Assembly: GCA_052387675.1 (NCBI GenBank)
Contig: JBQTIY010000010.1
Location: forward strand, 295,097-359,096
Length of the DNA stretch: 64,000 bases
Direction of reading: 5' to 3'
From: JBQTIY01 sp052387675
Lineage (GTDB): Bacteria > Planctomycetota > B15-G4
The notes beneath the pieces are model-generated. The model did not search any database. It saw only the letters and a program-made list of their open reading frames with translations, and had not been told where the DNA came from. A program made the translations under genes and the position numbers. Below, piece after piece: positions 1-8,370 of this stretch. Each line of letters begins with the position of its first letter. The stretch's first letter is position 1.

Positions 1-2
1 AA

Positions 3-596
3 GACTGGGTTCTCTGCCTGGATGCTGACGAATGGCTCGACCCCGAGTTGATCCAGGCCGTACGCCAGGCCATTGCTGCTGGCACCCAGGATGGCTACGA
101 AGTGAACCGCCGCACGGAGTATCTCGGCGGCTGGATCGATCATTGCGGCTGGTCACCGGAATGGCGCTTGAGACTTGTTCGGCGCGGCTGCGCAGCTTGG
201 CGTGGGCTCGATCCGCATGACCGGCTGGAACTCTTGCCCGGCGCTGCTCCCGGAGCGCGCAGCGGCCGACTGGCGGGCCGGCTCTGTCACAAACCCTACC
301 GCAGCCTGAGCCATCACATCGGCAAGGTGAATCACTACACCGACATCATGGCTGACCGGCGTTTTCGGCTGGGGCGTCACCCGCCGCCCTTGGCGCTGGT
401 GCTGCGGCCTCCGGCGCGTTTCCTGAGAATGTATGTGCTGCGGGCCGGCTTCCTGGACGGCTGGCGCGGTCTCATCGTCTCGTGGGTCGGGGCCTTCTAC
501 GTCTTCCTCAAGTACGCCAAGCTTCGCGATCGGTGGCGGCGCAGCAGCAGCGGAGAGATGCCAGCACGCAGCGAGGACTCACCGGACGCGGGCTAA
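3..596 (+). CDS. Family 2 glycosyltransferase, 5' end cut by window
   Basis: The reading frame is open from base 3, so the gene starts before the window and only about 197 C-terminal residues are visible. The first residues read DWVLCLDADEWLDPEL, the Asp-x-Asp nucleotide-sugar and metal site of GT-A fold family 2 transferases. They are followed by a tryptophan-rich acceptor region, a basic segment and a hydrophobic stretch (about bases 440-510) that could lie against the membrane. The general shape matches the lipopolysaccharide-core type of family 2 enzymes (WaaE/KdtX-like), which add a sugar to a lipid-linked glycan at the cytoplasmic face; the substrate cannot be read. It converges on the family 39-like transferase at 611-2074, only 14 bases away, and the pair may serve the same surface glycan. 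The family call is firm and the pathway is inference. Confidence 0.85.
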   Translation, partial: DWVLCLDADEWLDPELIQAVRQAIAAGTQDGYEVNRRTEYLGGWIDHCGWSPEWRLRLVRRGCAAWRGLDPHDRLELLPGAAPGARSGRLAGRLCHKPYRSLSHHIGKVNHYTDIMADRRFRLGRHPPPLALVLRPPARFLRMYVLRAGFLDGWRGLIVSWVGAFYVFLKYAKLRDRWRRSSSGEMPARSEDSPDAG

Positions 597-610
597 GTTG
601 CGCTGGATGC

Positions 611-2074
611 CTACGGCGCCGGCAGCACGAAGATTGTCGCGATGAGCAGTGTCATGGCCGCCAAGGTTCCCCAAAGTGCGCGCTGACTGCGGGCCGCATC
701 GACGGCGGGCTGGTCTGGAGTGCGGCCGAAGAAGCGAGACAGCAGCAGCGACACCGCCAATCCCGCAAAGGGAGCGACGAAGGGAAATGCTCCGTGACGG
801 TAGCGCGGCGCCGAGACCGTGAGCATGGCCGTGACGACGATGGCCAAGCACATGAGCAAGGTCGTGGTCTTGAGCAAGCCGGGCGGAGCGGCGAAGAGCC
901 CGCCGATGGCCAAACTAAAGAGCAGCACGGCGCCCAAGCCGCACACGATCTGGACCCAGCGTCCGATGGTGCCGGCTGGCAGCACCCAGGCGCCGCGATA
1001 CAAGGCGAAATTGCTGCTGGCATCCAGGAGAGTCGGGTCGCCCCAGCGCGCCACGAACCAGCCCGGCAGCATGACGTCTGGACCTAGCACGATGCGCAGT
1101 CGAATGAGCGCTCGTTCGAGAGTGAGCAAGGGGTAGTCGCTCCACGACTCCCAGAAAACTCGCCGCGAGAGGTCGACCTTGTCCTTGATGGTCGCGGCCT
1201 TGCGCCACATCCGGAACCCATCGACGCCCGGCGGAGCGTTGTCCACCGCCATGGCGTAGTCGCCGAAACTGCCGGATGGAATGAACCGGCCATGCTGCTG
1301 GTGGTTGTGCAAGCCCCACGGCAAGGTGATGAGCAGAGCCATGCCGCCGACCACCGCCGCGCGCCCCAGGCGCGTCAGCCAGGGCGTCCCGCGCTGGATG
1401 AGCAGCGCGCCGCAGACAACGACCGTCGTCGGCAGCAGCAGCTCCTTGATGAGGATGCCGAGGCCGAGGACCACACCGAGCAGCGCAACTTGGAGCCACT
1501 CACGGAGCAGCGAATCGCGGCCCGAGCCGCGGAGGCGGTCGAGTGGTTCCAGGGCCAGCAGAGCTGCCGCAGCCATGAGACAGGCCGGCGTCTCTGCCAT
1601 GATCACGCCCGAAGTGAAGAGGATGGCCTGGGGGTAGATGGCATAAAGCCAGCCGGTCGCGGCCGCGGCCGTCACGCCGAAGCGCCGGCGCGTCACCGCC
1701 ATGAGCAGCGCGCAGGCGCCGAGGTCCATGGCGATCTGAATGAGAAAGACGCCGGGATAGGGATCGAGATTGTAGAGCGTGAGATCCACATCACTGCCCG
1801 GCCCGGTTTCGGGCGGCGGCAGAGCGGGTTTGAAGGTGGGCTCCTCGTTCCAGCGCAAGCCCGGCGCCAGCAGGACGCGATGGAGCGGTGGACGCACGCC
1901 CGAGGCCAGCCAGTCAAAGTTGCCTGTCTTCTGATAGACGCGTGCCAGATAGAGATAGCCGTTGCTGTCGCCGATCTGTGGCAGTTCGTCACCGAGCGGC
2001 AGCGCGGCCAAGCGCAGAGCGAGGGCGGCCACGAGCGGCCAGAGGCAGGCCCCGCGCCAATTCGCCGCGCTCAC
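611..2074 (-). CDS. Multi-membrane-span glycosyltransferase, ArnT/PMT-like (GT39 type)
   Basis: A 487-residue integral membrane protein with about ten hydrophobic helices. It opens with a first helix followed by a loop containing GDSNGYLYLARVYQKTG. Members of this GT-C group (ArnT, PMT, dolichyl-phosphate-mannose transferases) carry acidic catalytic residues in the first periplasmic loop, and the Asp in this segment fits. They transfer a sugar from a polyprenyl-phosphate donor on the outer side of the cytoplasmic membrane. The start is GTG at 2074 inside a GTGA overlap with the ygiQ stop, so translation is probably coupled. It is the last gene of the rluA-rpmH-ygiQ run. Donor and acceptor are not deducible; a general membrane protein of the O-antigen ligase type is a less likely alternative. 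Confidence 0.75.
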   Translation of the reverse strand: MSAANWRGACLWPLVAALALRLAALPLGDELPQIGDSNGYLYLARVYQKTGNFDWLASGVRPPLHRVLLAPGLRWNEEPTFKPALPPPETGPGSDVDLTLYNLDPYPGVFLIQIAMDLGACALLMAVTRRRFGVTAAAATGWLYAIYPQAILFTSGVIMAETPACLMAAAALLALEPLDRLRGSGRDSLLREWLQVALLGVVLGLGILIKELLLPTTVVVCGALLIQRGTPWLTRLGRAAVVGGMALLITLPWGLHNHQQHGRFIPSGSFGDYAMAVDNAPPGVDGFRMWRKAATIKDKVDLSRRVFWESWSDYPLLTLERALIRLRIVLGPDVMLPGWFVARWGDPTLLDASSNFALYRGAWVLPAGTIGRWVQIVCGLGAVLLFSLAIGGLFAAPPGLLKTTTLLMCLAIVVTAMLTVSAPRYRHGAFPFVAPFAGLAVSLLLSRFFGRTPDQPAVDAARSQRALWGTLAAMTLLIATIFVLPAP

Positions 2075-4032
2075 GGGGCTTGTTCCGGCCGGGGCGGCCG
2101 CTCCTGCGGGTCAAGCAGGCCGCGTTCATGGACGAAGCGGCCAAAGTCGCCGCTGCGTCGCTGCGCGCGCGCTTCGACCGCCTCGCGAGGCGGCGTCGGC
2201 TTGATCAGGCACTGCGGCCCGTGGCCGATGAGGTCCTCACGGCCCGCCTCGCGCAGGGCCTGCTCGACTTCGAACCAATTTTCCGGCTTGAAGAACTGCA
2301 TGAGCGCGCGCTGCAAGCGCCGATCTTTGAGTTTGCGCTGGACTGGCAGGGGCTGCAGCGTGTGCGGGTCGAGGCCCGTGTACCAGGCCGACGTCGCGAG
2401 GTCCATTGGCGCTGGAATGAAGTCTTGCACTTGCCGGGGCCGGTAGCCGGCCGCCTTGAGGAAGAGTGCCAGTTCGATCATGTCGCTGAGGTCGCTGCCC
2501 GGATGCCCCGCAATGAAGTAGGGCACCAGATACTGTTCCTTGCCGACCTCTCGGCTGGCCTTTTGGAACCCGGCAGCGAAGGCTTCGAAACTCTCCTGCG
2601 GCGGCTTCTTCATCGCGGCCAGCACGCGGGCACTGACATGTTCTGGCGCCACCTTCAGGTGGCCGCTCACGTGGTGCTGCGCCAGTTCGCGCAGGTACTC
2701 AGGCGAGCGCGCCGCGAGATCCATGCGAACACCCGAGGCAATGAAAACATGCCGGACACCAGGCCGCGCGCGCGCACCGCGCATGAGCTTGATCAGGGGG
2801 CCGTGATCGGTGCCGAGGTGGCGGCACACGCTGGGGTAGACGCACGAGAGGCGCCGGCACTGCGCTTCGACTTGCGGCGACTCGCAGCGCATCTGGTACA
2901 TGTTGGCGGTCGGACCGCCAAGGTCGCTGACCTGGCCCTTGCTGGCCGGATCGGCGGCGATGGCGTCCACTTCGCGCAGCACGGATTCGGCGCTGCGTGA
3001 CTGGATGACGCGCCCTTGATGCGTCGTGATCGAACAGAAGGAGCAGCCCGCGAAGCAGCCGCGCAGGATCGTCACGCTCTGCGCGATCATGGCCTCGGCA
3101 GGAATGGGCTCCCGATACGAGGGGTGGGCATGGCGCGTGAACGGGCGGTCATACAGCGCGTCCATCTCGGCCTGCGAGAGCGGCAGGCCGGGCGGGTTTT
3201 GCACGGCCAGTCGCGGGCCGTGGGCCTGCACCAGTCGGCGCGCATTGAAGGGATTGGATTCGCGATGGATCAGCCGCGTGGCGAGCGAGAAGGCCAGCTT
3301 GTCCTGACGCACCTCCTCGAAGGACGGCAGCCTGACCGTGGCCGCATCCGGACCGTCCTCGCAGGCTTGGCGGGGATCTGGCGTGCCGGACGAGCGCATG
3401 CACTCAGCAAACTCGGGCAGGTTCTCGCTCGCGCCGAGCAGATAGGCCGTGCCGCGGATGTTGCGCAGGCTCTTCACGGGCTCGCCCGCCGCGAGGCGCT
3501 GCGCAATCTCCACCACGGCGCGTTCACCCATACCGAAAACGATCAGGTCGGCTTTGCTCGAGACGAGCATCGAAGGATTGACGGTCTCGGACCAGTAGTC
3601 GTAGTGCGCCAGCCGGCGCAGGGAGGCCTCGACGCCGCCCGCGATGACCGGAATGCCGGGCCCGGCTTCTCGGCAGCGCTGGCTGTAAACGTTTGTGGCG
3701 CGATCGGGGCGCGCGCCGGCGCGCCCCCCGGGCGTGTAGGCAACCTCACAGCGCGGCAGCCGATTGGCCGGGTAGTGGTTGATCATCGAGTCCATGTTCC
3801 CGGCGGAGATGCCGAAGAACAGGCGCGGCAGTCCGAGCGAGGCGAAGGGCGCCGCGCTGCGCCAGTCCGGCTGCGCCAGGATGGCCACACGGAAGCCGGC
3901 GGCCTCCAGCGTCCGGCCGATGAGCGCTGCCGCGAACGAGGGATGATCGACGTAGGCATCGCCCGACACGAGGACAATGTCCGGACGGTCCCAGCCGAGA
4001 GCCTGGATCTCGGCGCGCGACATCGGCAGCAC
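2071..4032 (-). CDS. ygiQ: YgiQ family radical SAM protein
   Basis: About 653 residues. The N-terminus reads LPMSRAEIQALGWD followed by VLVSGDAYVDHPSF, the conserved opening of YgiQ/UPF0313 proteins. The radical SAM cluster motif CFAGCSFC (C-x3-C-x2-C) lies in the middle, before SITTHQGR, and the C-terminal half carries the family tail (SGHLKVAPEH, QDFIPAPMDLATSAWYTG). YgiQ proteins are cytoplasmic [4Fe-4S] enzymes whose substrate is not established. I placed the start at GTG 4032 (ATG 4023 is the alternative) because the open frame upstream to 4230 covers rpmH in another frame and the extra residues are arginine-rich and unlike the family. The stop overlaps the next gene by GTGA. Confidence 0.93.
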   Translation of the reverse strand: MLPMSRAEIQALGWDRPDIVLVSGDAYVDHPSFAAALIGRTLEAAGFRVAILAQPDWRSAAPFASLGLPRLFFGISAGNMDSMINHYPANRLPRCEVAYTPGGRAGARPDRATNVYSQRCREAGPGIPVIAGGVEASLRRLAHYDYWSETVNPSMLVSSKADLIVFGMGERAVVEIAQRLAAGEPVKSLRNIRGTAYLLGASENLPEFAECMRSSGTPDPRQACEDGPDAATVRLPSFEEVRQDKLAFSLATRLIHRESNPFNARRLVQAHGPRLAVQNPPGLPLSQAEMDALYDRPFTRHAHPSYREPIPAEAMIAQSVTILRGCFAGCSFCSITTHQGRVIQSRSAESVLREVDAIAADPASKGQVSDLGGPTANMYQMRCESPQVEAQCRRLSCVYPSVCRHLGTDHGPLIKLMRGARARPGVRHVFIASGVRMDLAARSPEYLRELAQHHVSGHLKVAPEHVSARVLAAMKKPPQESFEAFAAGFQKASREVGKEQYLVPYFIAGHPGSDLSDMIELALFLKAAGYRPRQVQDFIPAPMDLATSAWYTGLDPHTLQPLPVQRKLKDRRLQRALMQFFKPENWFEVEQALREAGREDLIGHGPQCLIKPTPPREAVEARAQRRSGDFGRFVHERGLLDPQERPPRPEQAP

Positions 4033-4088
4033 CGACGTGCGCTGGCTAGGTGACGCCGCGTTGGCGGCGCGGCGCGGGCCGGTGGGCC

Positions 4089-4220
4089 TCAGGCCGCTGG
4101 CCGGCGTCCACGAGCGCGGCGACGCCGGACGACCTTGCGACCGCCGGCGGTCTTCATGCGCGTGCGGAACCCTGTCTTGCGGCCGCGCTTGGTGTTGCTC
4201 GAACGAATCTTGGTGTGCAT
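4089..4220 (-). CDS. rpmH: 50S ribosomal protein bL34
   Basis: A 43-residue, strongly basic protein read directly from the minus strand. It starts MHTKIRSSNTKRGRKTGFRT and continues RMKTAGGRKVVRRRRARGRR to a TGA at 4089-4091. The core GFRxRMxTxxGRKVxxRRRAxGR is the bL34 signature, and the length (43) is typical for the family. bL34 is a structural protein of the large ribosomal subunit. The usual partners dnaA, rnpA and yidC are not here; instead the gene sits 11 bases after the pseudouridine synthase and before ygiQ. A TAGAAT hexamer ends 8 bases before the ATG, so an own promoter with almost no leader is likely. The frame differs from the extended ygiQ frame that covers it, so automatic annotation can miss it. 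Confidence 0.96.
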   Translation of the reverse strand: MHTKIRSSNTKRGRKTGFRTRMKTAGGRKVVRRRRARGRRPAA

Positions 4221-4228
4221 AGCGGCGC

Positions 4229-4234
4229 ATTCTA
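4229..4234 (-). promoter_or_regulatory. Putative -10 hexamer TAGAAT for rpmH
   Basis: TAGAAT on the minus strand, with 8 bases between it and the rpmH ATG. It overlaps the TAG stop of the upstream pseudouridine synthase gene, so part of the match is forced by that stop codon. The spacing would place transcription start at or just before the ATG. Confidence 0.5.
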
Positions 4235-5170
4235 GGCTCCGGGCCGCAGGCGCCGCAACTGCGCCAGCAGCACAGACCAGTCCTCAGGCAGCGGCGCGGT
4301 CACAACGAGCGGTCCGTGCACGAAGCGCTCGGCATGCAGGGCCGGGCGCGCCAGCAGCGGCCGTTCCGGGCGGCCGCGCTTGGCCACATAGTCCGCCTTG
4401 AGGGCGGAGAGCAGGAGGCGGTCTTCCTCGCCGTAGAGCGCATCACAGAGCGCCGGCCAGCCCAGAGCGGCCAGATGGGCGCGCACCTGATGACTCCGGC
4501 CGCGGCCTTCGGGCCACACTCGGAGGATTGCGAAGCCCCGCAGGCGTTCCTCGACTTTCCAGCAGGTGCTGGCCGGAGCGCCGTGCTCGGGATCGGGCTC
4601 CAGTCGGTTGGCGCCGCGGTGCCGCTTGCCCAGCGCCACGTCGACACGGCCCTCATCCTCCATGAGTGCGCTGCGCACGATCGTCAAGTACTCCACGCGG
4701 GCCGAGCAGGCATCGAAGGCGGCATCCAGATCGGCCTCATGGGCCTTGCCCAGCGCCGCGACGACCACTCCCGAAGTTTCCTTGTCGAGCGGATGCACAG
4801 GACGAAGGCCCGCGAAGCGGGCCCGCAGCAGTTCAACCGCCGAGCCGCTGCCGCCGCGGCGCCCCTCGCCGAAGGCCATGCCGCTGGGCTTGTTGGCGAC
4901 GACGAGGTGGGGGGCCTCGTAGAGCACGGCCAGAGTCGGCGCGGCCGGCCGCGTCAGTTCTTCGGCATCGAGCAGCAGTTCGACAAGATCGCCCAGACGC
5001 AGTGTCGTCCCCGCAGAGACTGGCTGGCCGTTGAGCCGGACCTGCCCTTGCCGCGTGGCGGCGAGCATGCGCTTTCTGTCCAGCGGCCCGGCGACGGCAT
5101 CCAGGAAATCGAAGAGCGAGAGTCCCTTGTGTTCCCGGCAAACTTCGAAGTGCTGTGCTAACTCGTCCAT
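4232..5170 (-). CDS. RluA-family RNA pseudouridine synthase with S4 domain
   Basis: A 312-residue cytoplasmic protein. Residues about 15-75 form an S4 RNA-binding domain (FDFLDAVAGPLDRKRM, then VRLNGQPVSAGTTLRLGD). The catalytic domain follows, with HLVVANKPSGM and the active-site loop VHPLDKETSGVVV, in which the Asp of LDKETSG is the family nucleophile. The usual HRLDKxTSG appears as HPLDKETSG, so Arg is replaced by Pro. The C-terminal RSHQVRAHLAALGWP motif is also typical. It isomerises uridine in rRNA or tRNA; which position cannot be told, so I give no RluA/C/D symbol. It heads the rpmH-ygiQ operon, and a TAGACT element lies 36 bases upstream of the start. Finding it next to bL34 suits a ribosome-linked role. 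Confidence 0.9.
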   Translation of the reverse strand: MDELAQHFEVCREHKGLSLFDFLDAVAGPLDRKRMLAATRQGQVRLNGQPVSAGTTLRLGDLVELLLDAEELTRPAAPTLAVLYEAPHLVVANKPSGMAFGEGRRGGSGSAVELLRARFAGLRPVHPLDKETSGVVVAALGKAHEADLDAAFDACSARVEYLTIVRSALMEDEGRVDVALGKRHRGANRLEPDPEHGAPASTCWKVEERLRGFAILRVWPEGRGRSHQVRAHLAALGWPALCDALYGEEDRLLLSALKADYVAKRGRPERPLLARPALHAERFVHGPLVVTAPLPEDWSVLLAQLRRLRPGA

Positions 5171-5206
5171 GCGCCGCCTTCGCGCACTTGGCGCGTTGCG
5201 CGCGGC

Positions 5207-5212
5207 AGTCTA
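5207..5212 (-). promoter_or_regulatory. Putative -10 hexamer TAGACT
   Basis: TAGACT on the minus strand, 36 bases before the pseudouridine synthase start, in the 60-base spacer after the secreted hydrolase gene. It matches the TAGANT pattern seen before other genes in the window. No clear -35 box is visible. Confidence 0.5.
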
Positions 5213-5230
5213 GCAGAGCAGGGGGCGCCC

Positions 5231-7072
5231 CTAGTTGATGTCGAAGGGAAAGACGTTGCTCAGGCCGGAGACACCGGGGCCGGGTCCCACCAGCAGCGCC
5301 TGGTTCCACAACGTGAGCCCCGAGAGCGCCGGCTCCTGCGGCAGCGTGAGATTCCAATGCGCGGCACCGTGTGGGTCGAGCGGCACAGGAATGAACAGCA
5401 GCGGCGGAGTCAGTTCGATGAAGAGCAGGTTGCCCGAGGCGAAGGGCGTGAGTCCCGGCGTGAGGGCCACGATCAGCCAGGCCATTGGCGTGCCCGGCGG
5501 CGCCTGTAGTGCGAGTTCGACGGGGCTGCCGGGTGCGGCCGGATCGGGCAGCAGGCTGAGCTCGGCCTGCCAGGGCTGGATGAGTGCTATCGCGTCGACA
5601 ACTCCTTGCGCGGGGACCGTGACAAGCAGGGCGCCGTCGGCGGGCGCGATATCGAAGCCTGGCAACACGGCGCCCGTCGTCGCGTGCAGCAGGGCGCCGA
5701 CGGGCCGGTCGCCGTTCGTGAGTCGCAGGCGATAGCCGTCGTGATCGGCGGATGTGCTCCGCAGTCTCAGGCTCGTGGCCGCGCCGAATCCGGCCTGATC
5801 CAAGGCCACCTGGACTTCCAGCGCGTTCTCGATGTCCAGAATGTCTATCTGACCGCCGGCGACATCCGCCTCTCCGACGATCCAGCTGAAGGCCCCGGCT
5901 TGCCGTGGTTCGACCCGAGCCCAAGAGACTGCTGCCGGGCCATCGAGCTGGCCGAGGAAGCTGGCTGGGTGGCGCTGAGCGGAGTGCGGCTCCAGAAAGG
6001 CGAAGAGTTCCGCTTCGTCGAGCACGGCCCAGGAGTGCGTGGCCGGCTGACCAGTGAGGGGATTGAGCGTGCCGCTCACCGTGCGTGTCTGGACGACGCC
6101 GCCTGCAGCAGTGAGCAGCCCGGCCATGACGAGGCTCTGCGGCGGAAGGTACGTGATCGTGTCGCCCGTATCCCAACTCAGGTAAGTGGGTGTGGCGTGG
6201 AGGTTGCGCGCCATGGCCCCGAGGTCCAAGTGCAGGCCGGGCAGTGGCGGATAACTCAGGGGGTCGTGGAAGAGCGCGCTGCTGCGCTGGTAGGGAAAGA
6301 GCGACAATCCTGGCGGGCCGCCAAAGTTCCAGGAACTGTTCATCCAGGTCTGGATGGCCGGCTCAAGCAGCCAGGTCATGGTCCAGTCGAAGGATCCAGA
6401 GACGCAGCCGATCGCTGCGATCATGAGGTCGTCAGGGTCGCGATGCCGTGCGGCGAAGTTCGCCACCACGCCGGCACCCATGGAGAATCCCACGAGATAG
6501 ATCCGTTCCGGATCGATGCGGAATTGCTCCAGCATGAAGCGCAGCGCGGCCTCAGCGTTTTGCTGGCTCACGGGCGGACCGAAGAGCTTGTCGTCAATGC
6601 CTGTGACCGAGAGAAAGGCCCAGCCCTTGGATTCGCAATGCTCGTCGAGCGTCGTCTGCAGCGCCACGCTGCCGGCTGAGTTGCCGAAGCCGTGCCAGGC
6701 CATGAGCAGCGGGATGGGTGTGCCATGCGGCGCGTAGCTGGTGGGGAGTTGATACTGGATCGGCTCGGCCATGCCCGTGCCGGTGGAACTGGCCGGGAGC
6801 GTGTAGTTGACGAGCACTGGCGTCGAAGCAGAGCCAGCCGCCGCTGACTTCGGAAAGTCCTTGGCTGCCGGCCGAACCTCAAGTCGGTCCGCGAAGAGCA
6901 TCGAGGAGCGCGGGCTATCGGCCTTCAGCTTGGGGAGTGCCGGCAGGTTGACCTTGCCCTGCTGGACGGCCGGAGGTTTGGCGGGCTGAGACGGCACCTG
7001 GGCCAGCGCCGGCGTCGCCGCGAGGAGCAGGGCACAGCCCAAGCTCGCGACGTCATGACAGAGTCCACCCAT
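5231..7072 (-). CDS. Secreted alpha/beta hydrolase (polyhydroxybutyrate-depolymerase/LpqC-like), paralogue 1
   Basis: A 613-residue exported protein with signal peptide MGGLCHDVASLGCALLLAAT...PALAQ. After a proline-rich linker comes an alpha/beta hydrolase domain (residues about 85-370) with oxyanion-type WHGFGNSAGS near 126-135 and the nucleophile elbow GFSMGAG (Ser197). Candidate triad partners are the Asp in WDTGDTITYLP and the His in THSWAVLDE. This layout is that of the esterase/PHB-depolymerase group, whose members cleave extracellular ester polymers or feruloyl-type esters. The remaining 240 residues are beta-rich modules ending SNVFPFDIN, a tail shared with the paralogue at 10193-12046. 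It is the last gene of the minus-strand exported block, 44 bases after the TPR lipoprotein. Enzyme class is fairly sure; the substrate is unknown. Confidence 0.8.
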   Translation of the reverse strand: MGGLCHDVASLGCALLLAATPALAQVPSQPAKPPAVQQGKVNLPALPKLKADSPRSSMLFADRLEVRPAAKDFPKSAAAGSASTPVLVNYTLPASSTGTGMAEPIQYQLPTSYAPHGTPIPLLMAWHGFGNSAGSVALQTTLDEHCESKGWAFLSVTGIDDKLFGPPVSQQNAEAALRFMLEQFRIDPERIYLVGFSMGAGVVANFAARHRDPDDLMIAAIGCVSGSFDWTMTWLLEPAIQTWMNSSWNFGGPPGLSLFPYQRSSALFHDPLSYPPLPGLHLDLGAMARNLHATPTYLSWDTGDTITYLPPQSLVMAGLLTAAGGVVQTRTVSGTLNPLTGQPATHSWAVLDEAELFAFLEPHSAQRHPASFLGQLDGPAAVSWARVEPRQAGAFSWIVGEADVAGGQIDILDIENALEVQVALDQAGFGAATSLRLRSTSADHDGYRLRLTNGDRPVGALLHATTGAVLPGFDIAPADGALLVTVPAQGVVDAIALIQPWQAELSLLPDPAAPGSPVELALQAPPGTPMAWLIVALTPGLTPFASGNLLFIELTPPLLFIPVPLDPHGAAHWNLTLPQEPALSGLTLWNQALLVGPGPGVSGLSNVFPFDIN

Positions 7073-7116
7073 GCTCGCCAGGATCGGCGGATAAAGGGGT
7101 CAGGCTTGAGCCGGCC

Positions 7117-8370
7117 TCAGGGAGGTGCGAGGAGCCCGGCGGCCTCAGCCGCCTGCTGCTCCCGCTCGAGCCTGGCCAAGGTCGGACGAAGTCCGGTCGG
7201 GTCGTCGGGTCGGGCCGCGAGCAGAGCGCGCAGATGCGGAATCGCCCGCAGAGCGATGAGCGGATCACCCCATTCGTCGTAGATGCGTACGAGCAGCAGA
7301 TGCGCGCGAGCCAGGTCGCCGGGGTCTGTGGCATGTTCTAGGGCGCGTTCCAGTTCGAGCACGCCGCGCTCTCGGTCGCCCTGCTGGCTCAGCATGCGCC
7401 CGTAATTGATGCGAGCCGGATGGTAGTCGGGGTCGGCGCTCACGGCGCGGCGAAAGAACTCCAGCGCCTCGGGCAGACGCCGCTGCTCGGCTCGCACGAA
7501 GCCGAGGTTGTCGAGCGCTTTGGCATGCTCTGGACGCTGGCTAACGACATGCAGCAAAGCCGATTCGGCCTGGGCGAGCAGAGCCGGGTCAGCGCCCCTG
7601 CGTGTGTAGAGATTGAGATAGGCGGTGCCGACGCCATAGGCGGCCTCCCAGTCCTGCGGGTCGTTGCGCAGGCGCGCTCGGTAACTCTCCAGAAAGCCGT
7701 GCAGTGCCGAGAGTTCACGTCCGAGTTCCTGCTGCCGCTGGGCTTCGGCGGCGCCTTCAGCGCCCCGGCCGGCTGCGACCTGGCTCAGCCCATGGTGCGC
7801 TTCGGCGGCCAGCGGGCCGAAGGGGTCGAGTTGCAGATAGTCGCGAAAGGCGCGCTGCGCGACTTCGTCCTCGTCCTGCAGCAGAGCTAGGCGGCCGGCG
7901 AGAAGGAGACTCAGGGGAAAGCTTGGCGCGTATTGGCGTGCTTTGCTGAGGTGCTCAGCGGCCTTTTCCAGGCGGCCGGCCTCCAGGAGCTGACGAGCGT
8001 AGAGCGCATGCCCGAAGCCGTTGCCCGGGTGCGCCCGGAGTTCTTCCAGCCAGGCCAGCTCAGCGAGTTCGAGTCGGCCCAGGTCGGAGAGTGCCAGAGC
8101 CCGGTAGTGCCCGGCGCCAGCCGGCAGCTGGCCCGTGCGCTCCAGTTCATCCAGCAGCTGCAGCGCGCCTTCCGCTTGCCCGGCGGCCAGCGCCTCGATC
8201 ACGGCGGGCATTTGCTCGCCTGCCGACTTGGGATCGTAGGGCGTGAAGAGCCGAGGCGCTTCGTCGCCGCAAGCACAGATGAGCCCTGCCAGGACGAGGG
8301 CCATGAGTCGCTGGCCTCGGCTGGCAAGACCTCGCGCTGGGAAGCAGGATTGAAAGACGGCAAGCATCAT
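7117..8370 (-). CDS. TPR-repeat lipoprotein partnered with a CRTAC1-like protein
   Basis: A 417-residue exported protein. The signal region is basic then hydrophobic (SRGQRLMALVLAGLICAC), with Cys34 as the likely lipidated residue, so it is probably anchored in a membrane. The body is helical tetratricopeptide repeats, recognisable in AELAWLEELRAHPGNGFGHA, AAEHLSKARQYAPSFPLSL and EALEFFRRAVSADPDYHPA. TPR proteins are protein-binding scaffolds. The ATG directly abuts the TAG of the CRTAC1-like gene upstream. Adjacent FG-GAP/ASPIC and TPR genes are common in planctomycetes and acidobacteria, so the two products probably act together; this is inference from synteny. Confidence 0.8.
   Translation of the reverse strand: MMLAVFQSCFPARGLASRGQRLMALVLAGLICACGDEAPRLFTPYDPKSAGEQMPAVIEALAAGQAEGALQLLDELERTGQLPAGAGHYRALALSDLGRLELAELAWLEELRAHPGNGFGHALYARQLLEAGRLEKAAEHLSKARQYAPSFPLSLLLAGRLALLQDEDEVAQRAFRDYLQLDPFGPLAAEAHHGLSQVAAGRGAEGAAEAQRQQELGRELSALHGFLESYRARLRNDPQDWEAAYGVGTAYLNLYTRRGADPALLAQAESALLHVVSQRPEHAKALDNLGFVRAEQRRLPEALEFFRRAVSADPDYHPARINYGRMLSQQGDRERGVLELERALEHATDPGDLARAHLLLVRIYDEWGDPLIALRAIPHLRALLAARPDDPTGLRPTLARLEREQQAAEAAGLLAPP

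Noticed and set aside
4033..4230. Upstream extension of the ygiQ reading frame to 4230
   Set aside because: The extra residues are arginine-rich, unlike YgiQ N-termini, and cover rpmH in another frame. The conserved YgiQ start (LPMSRAEI) lies at 4032-4009.
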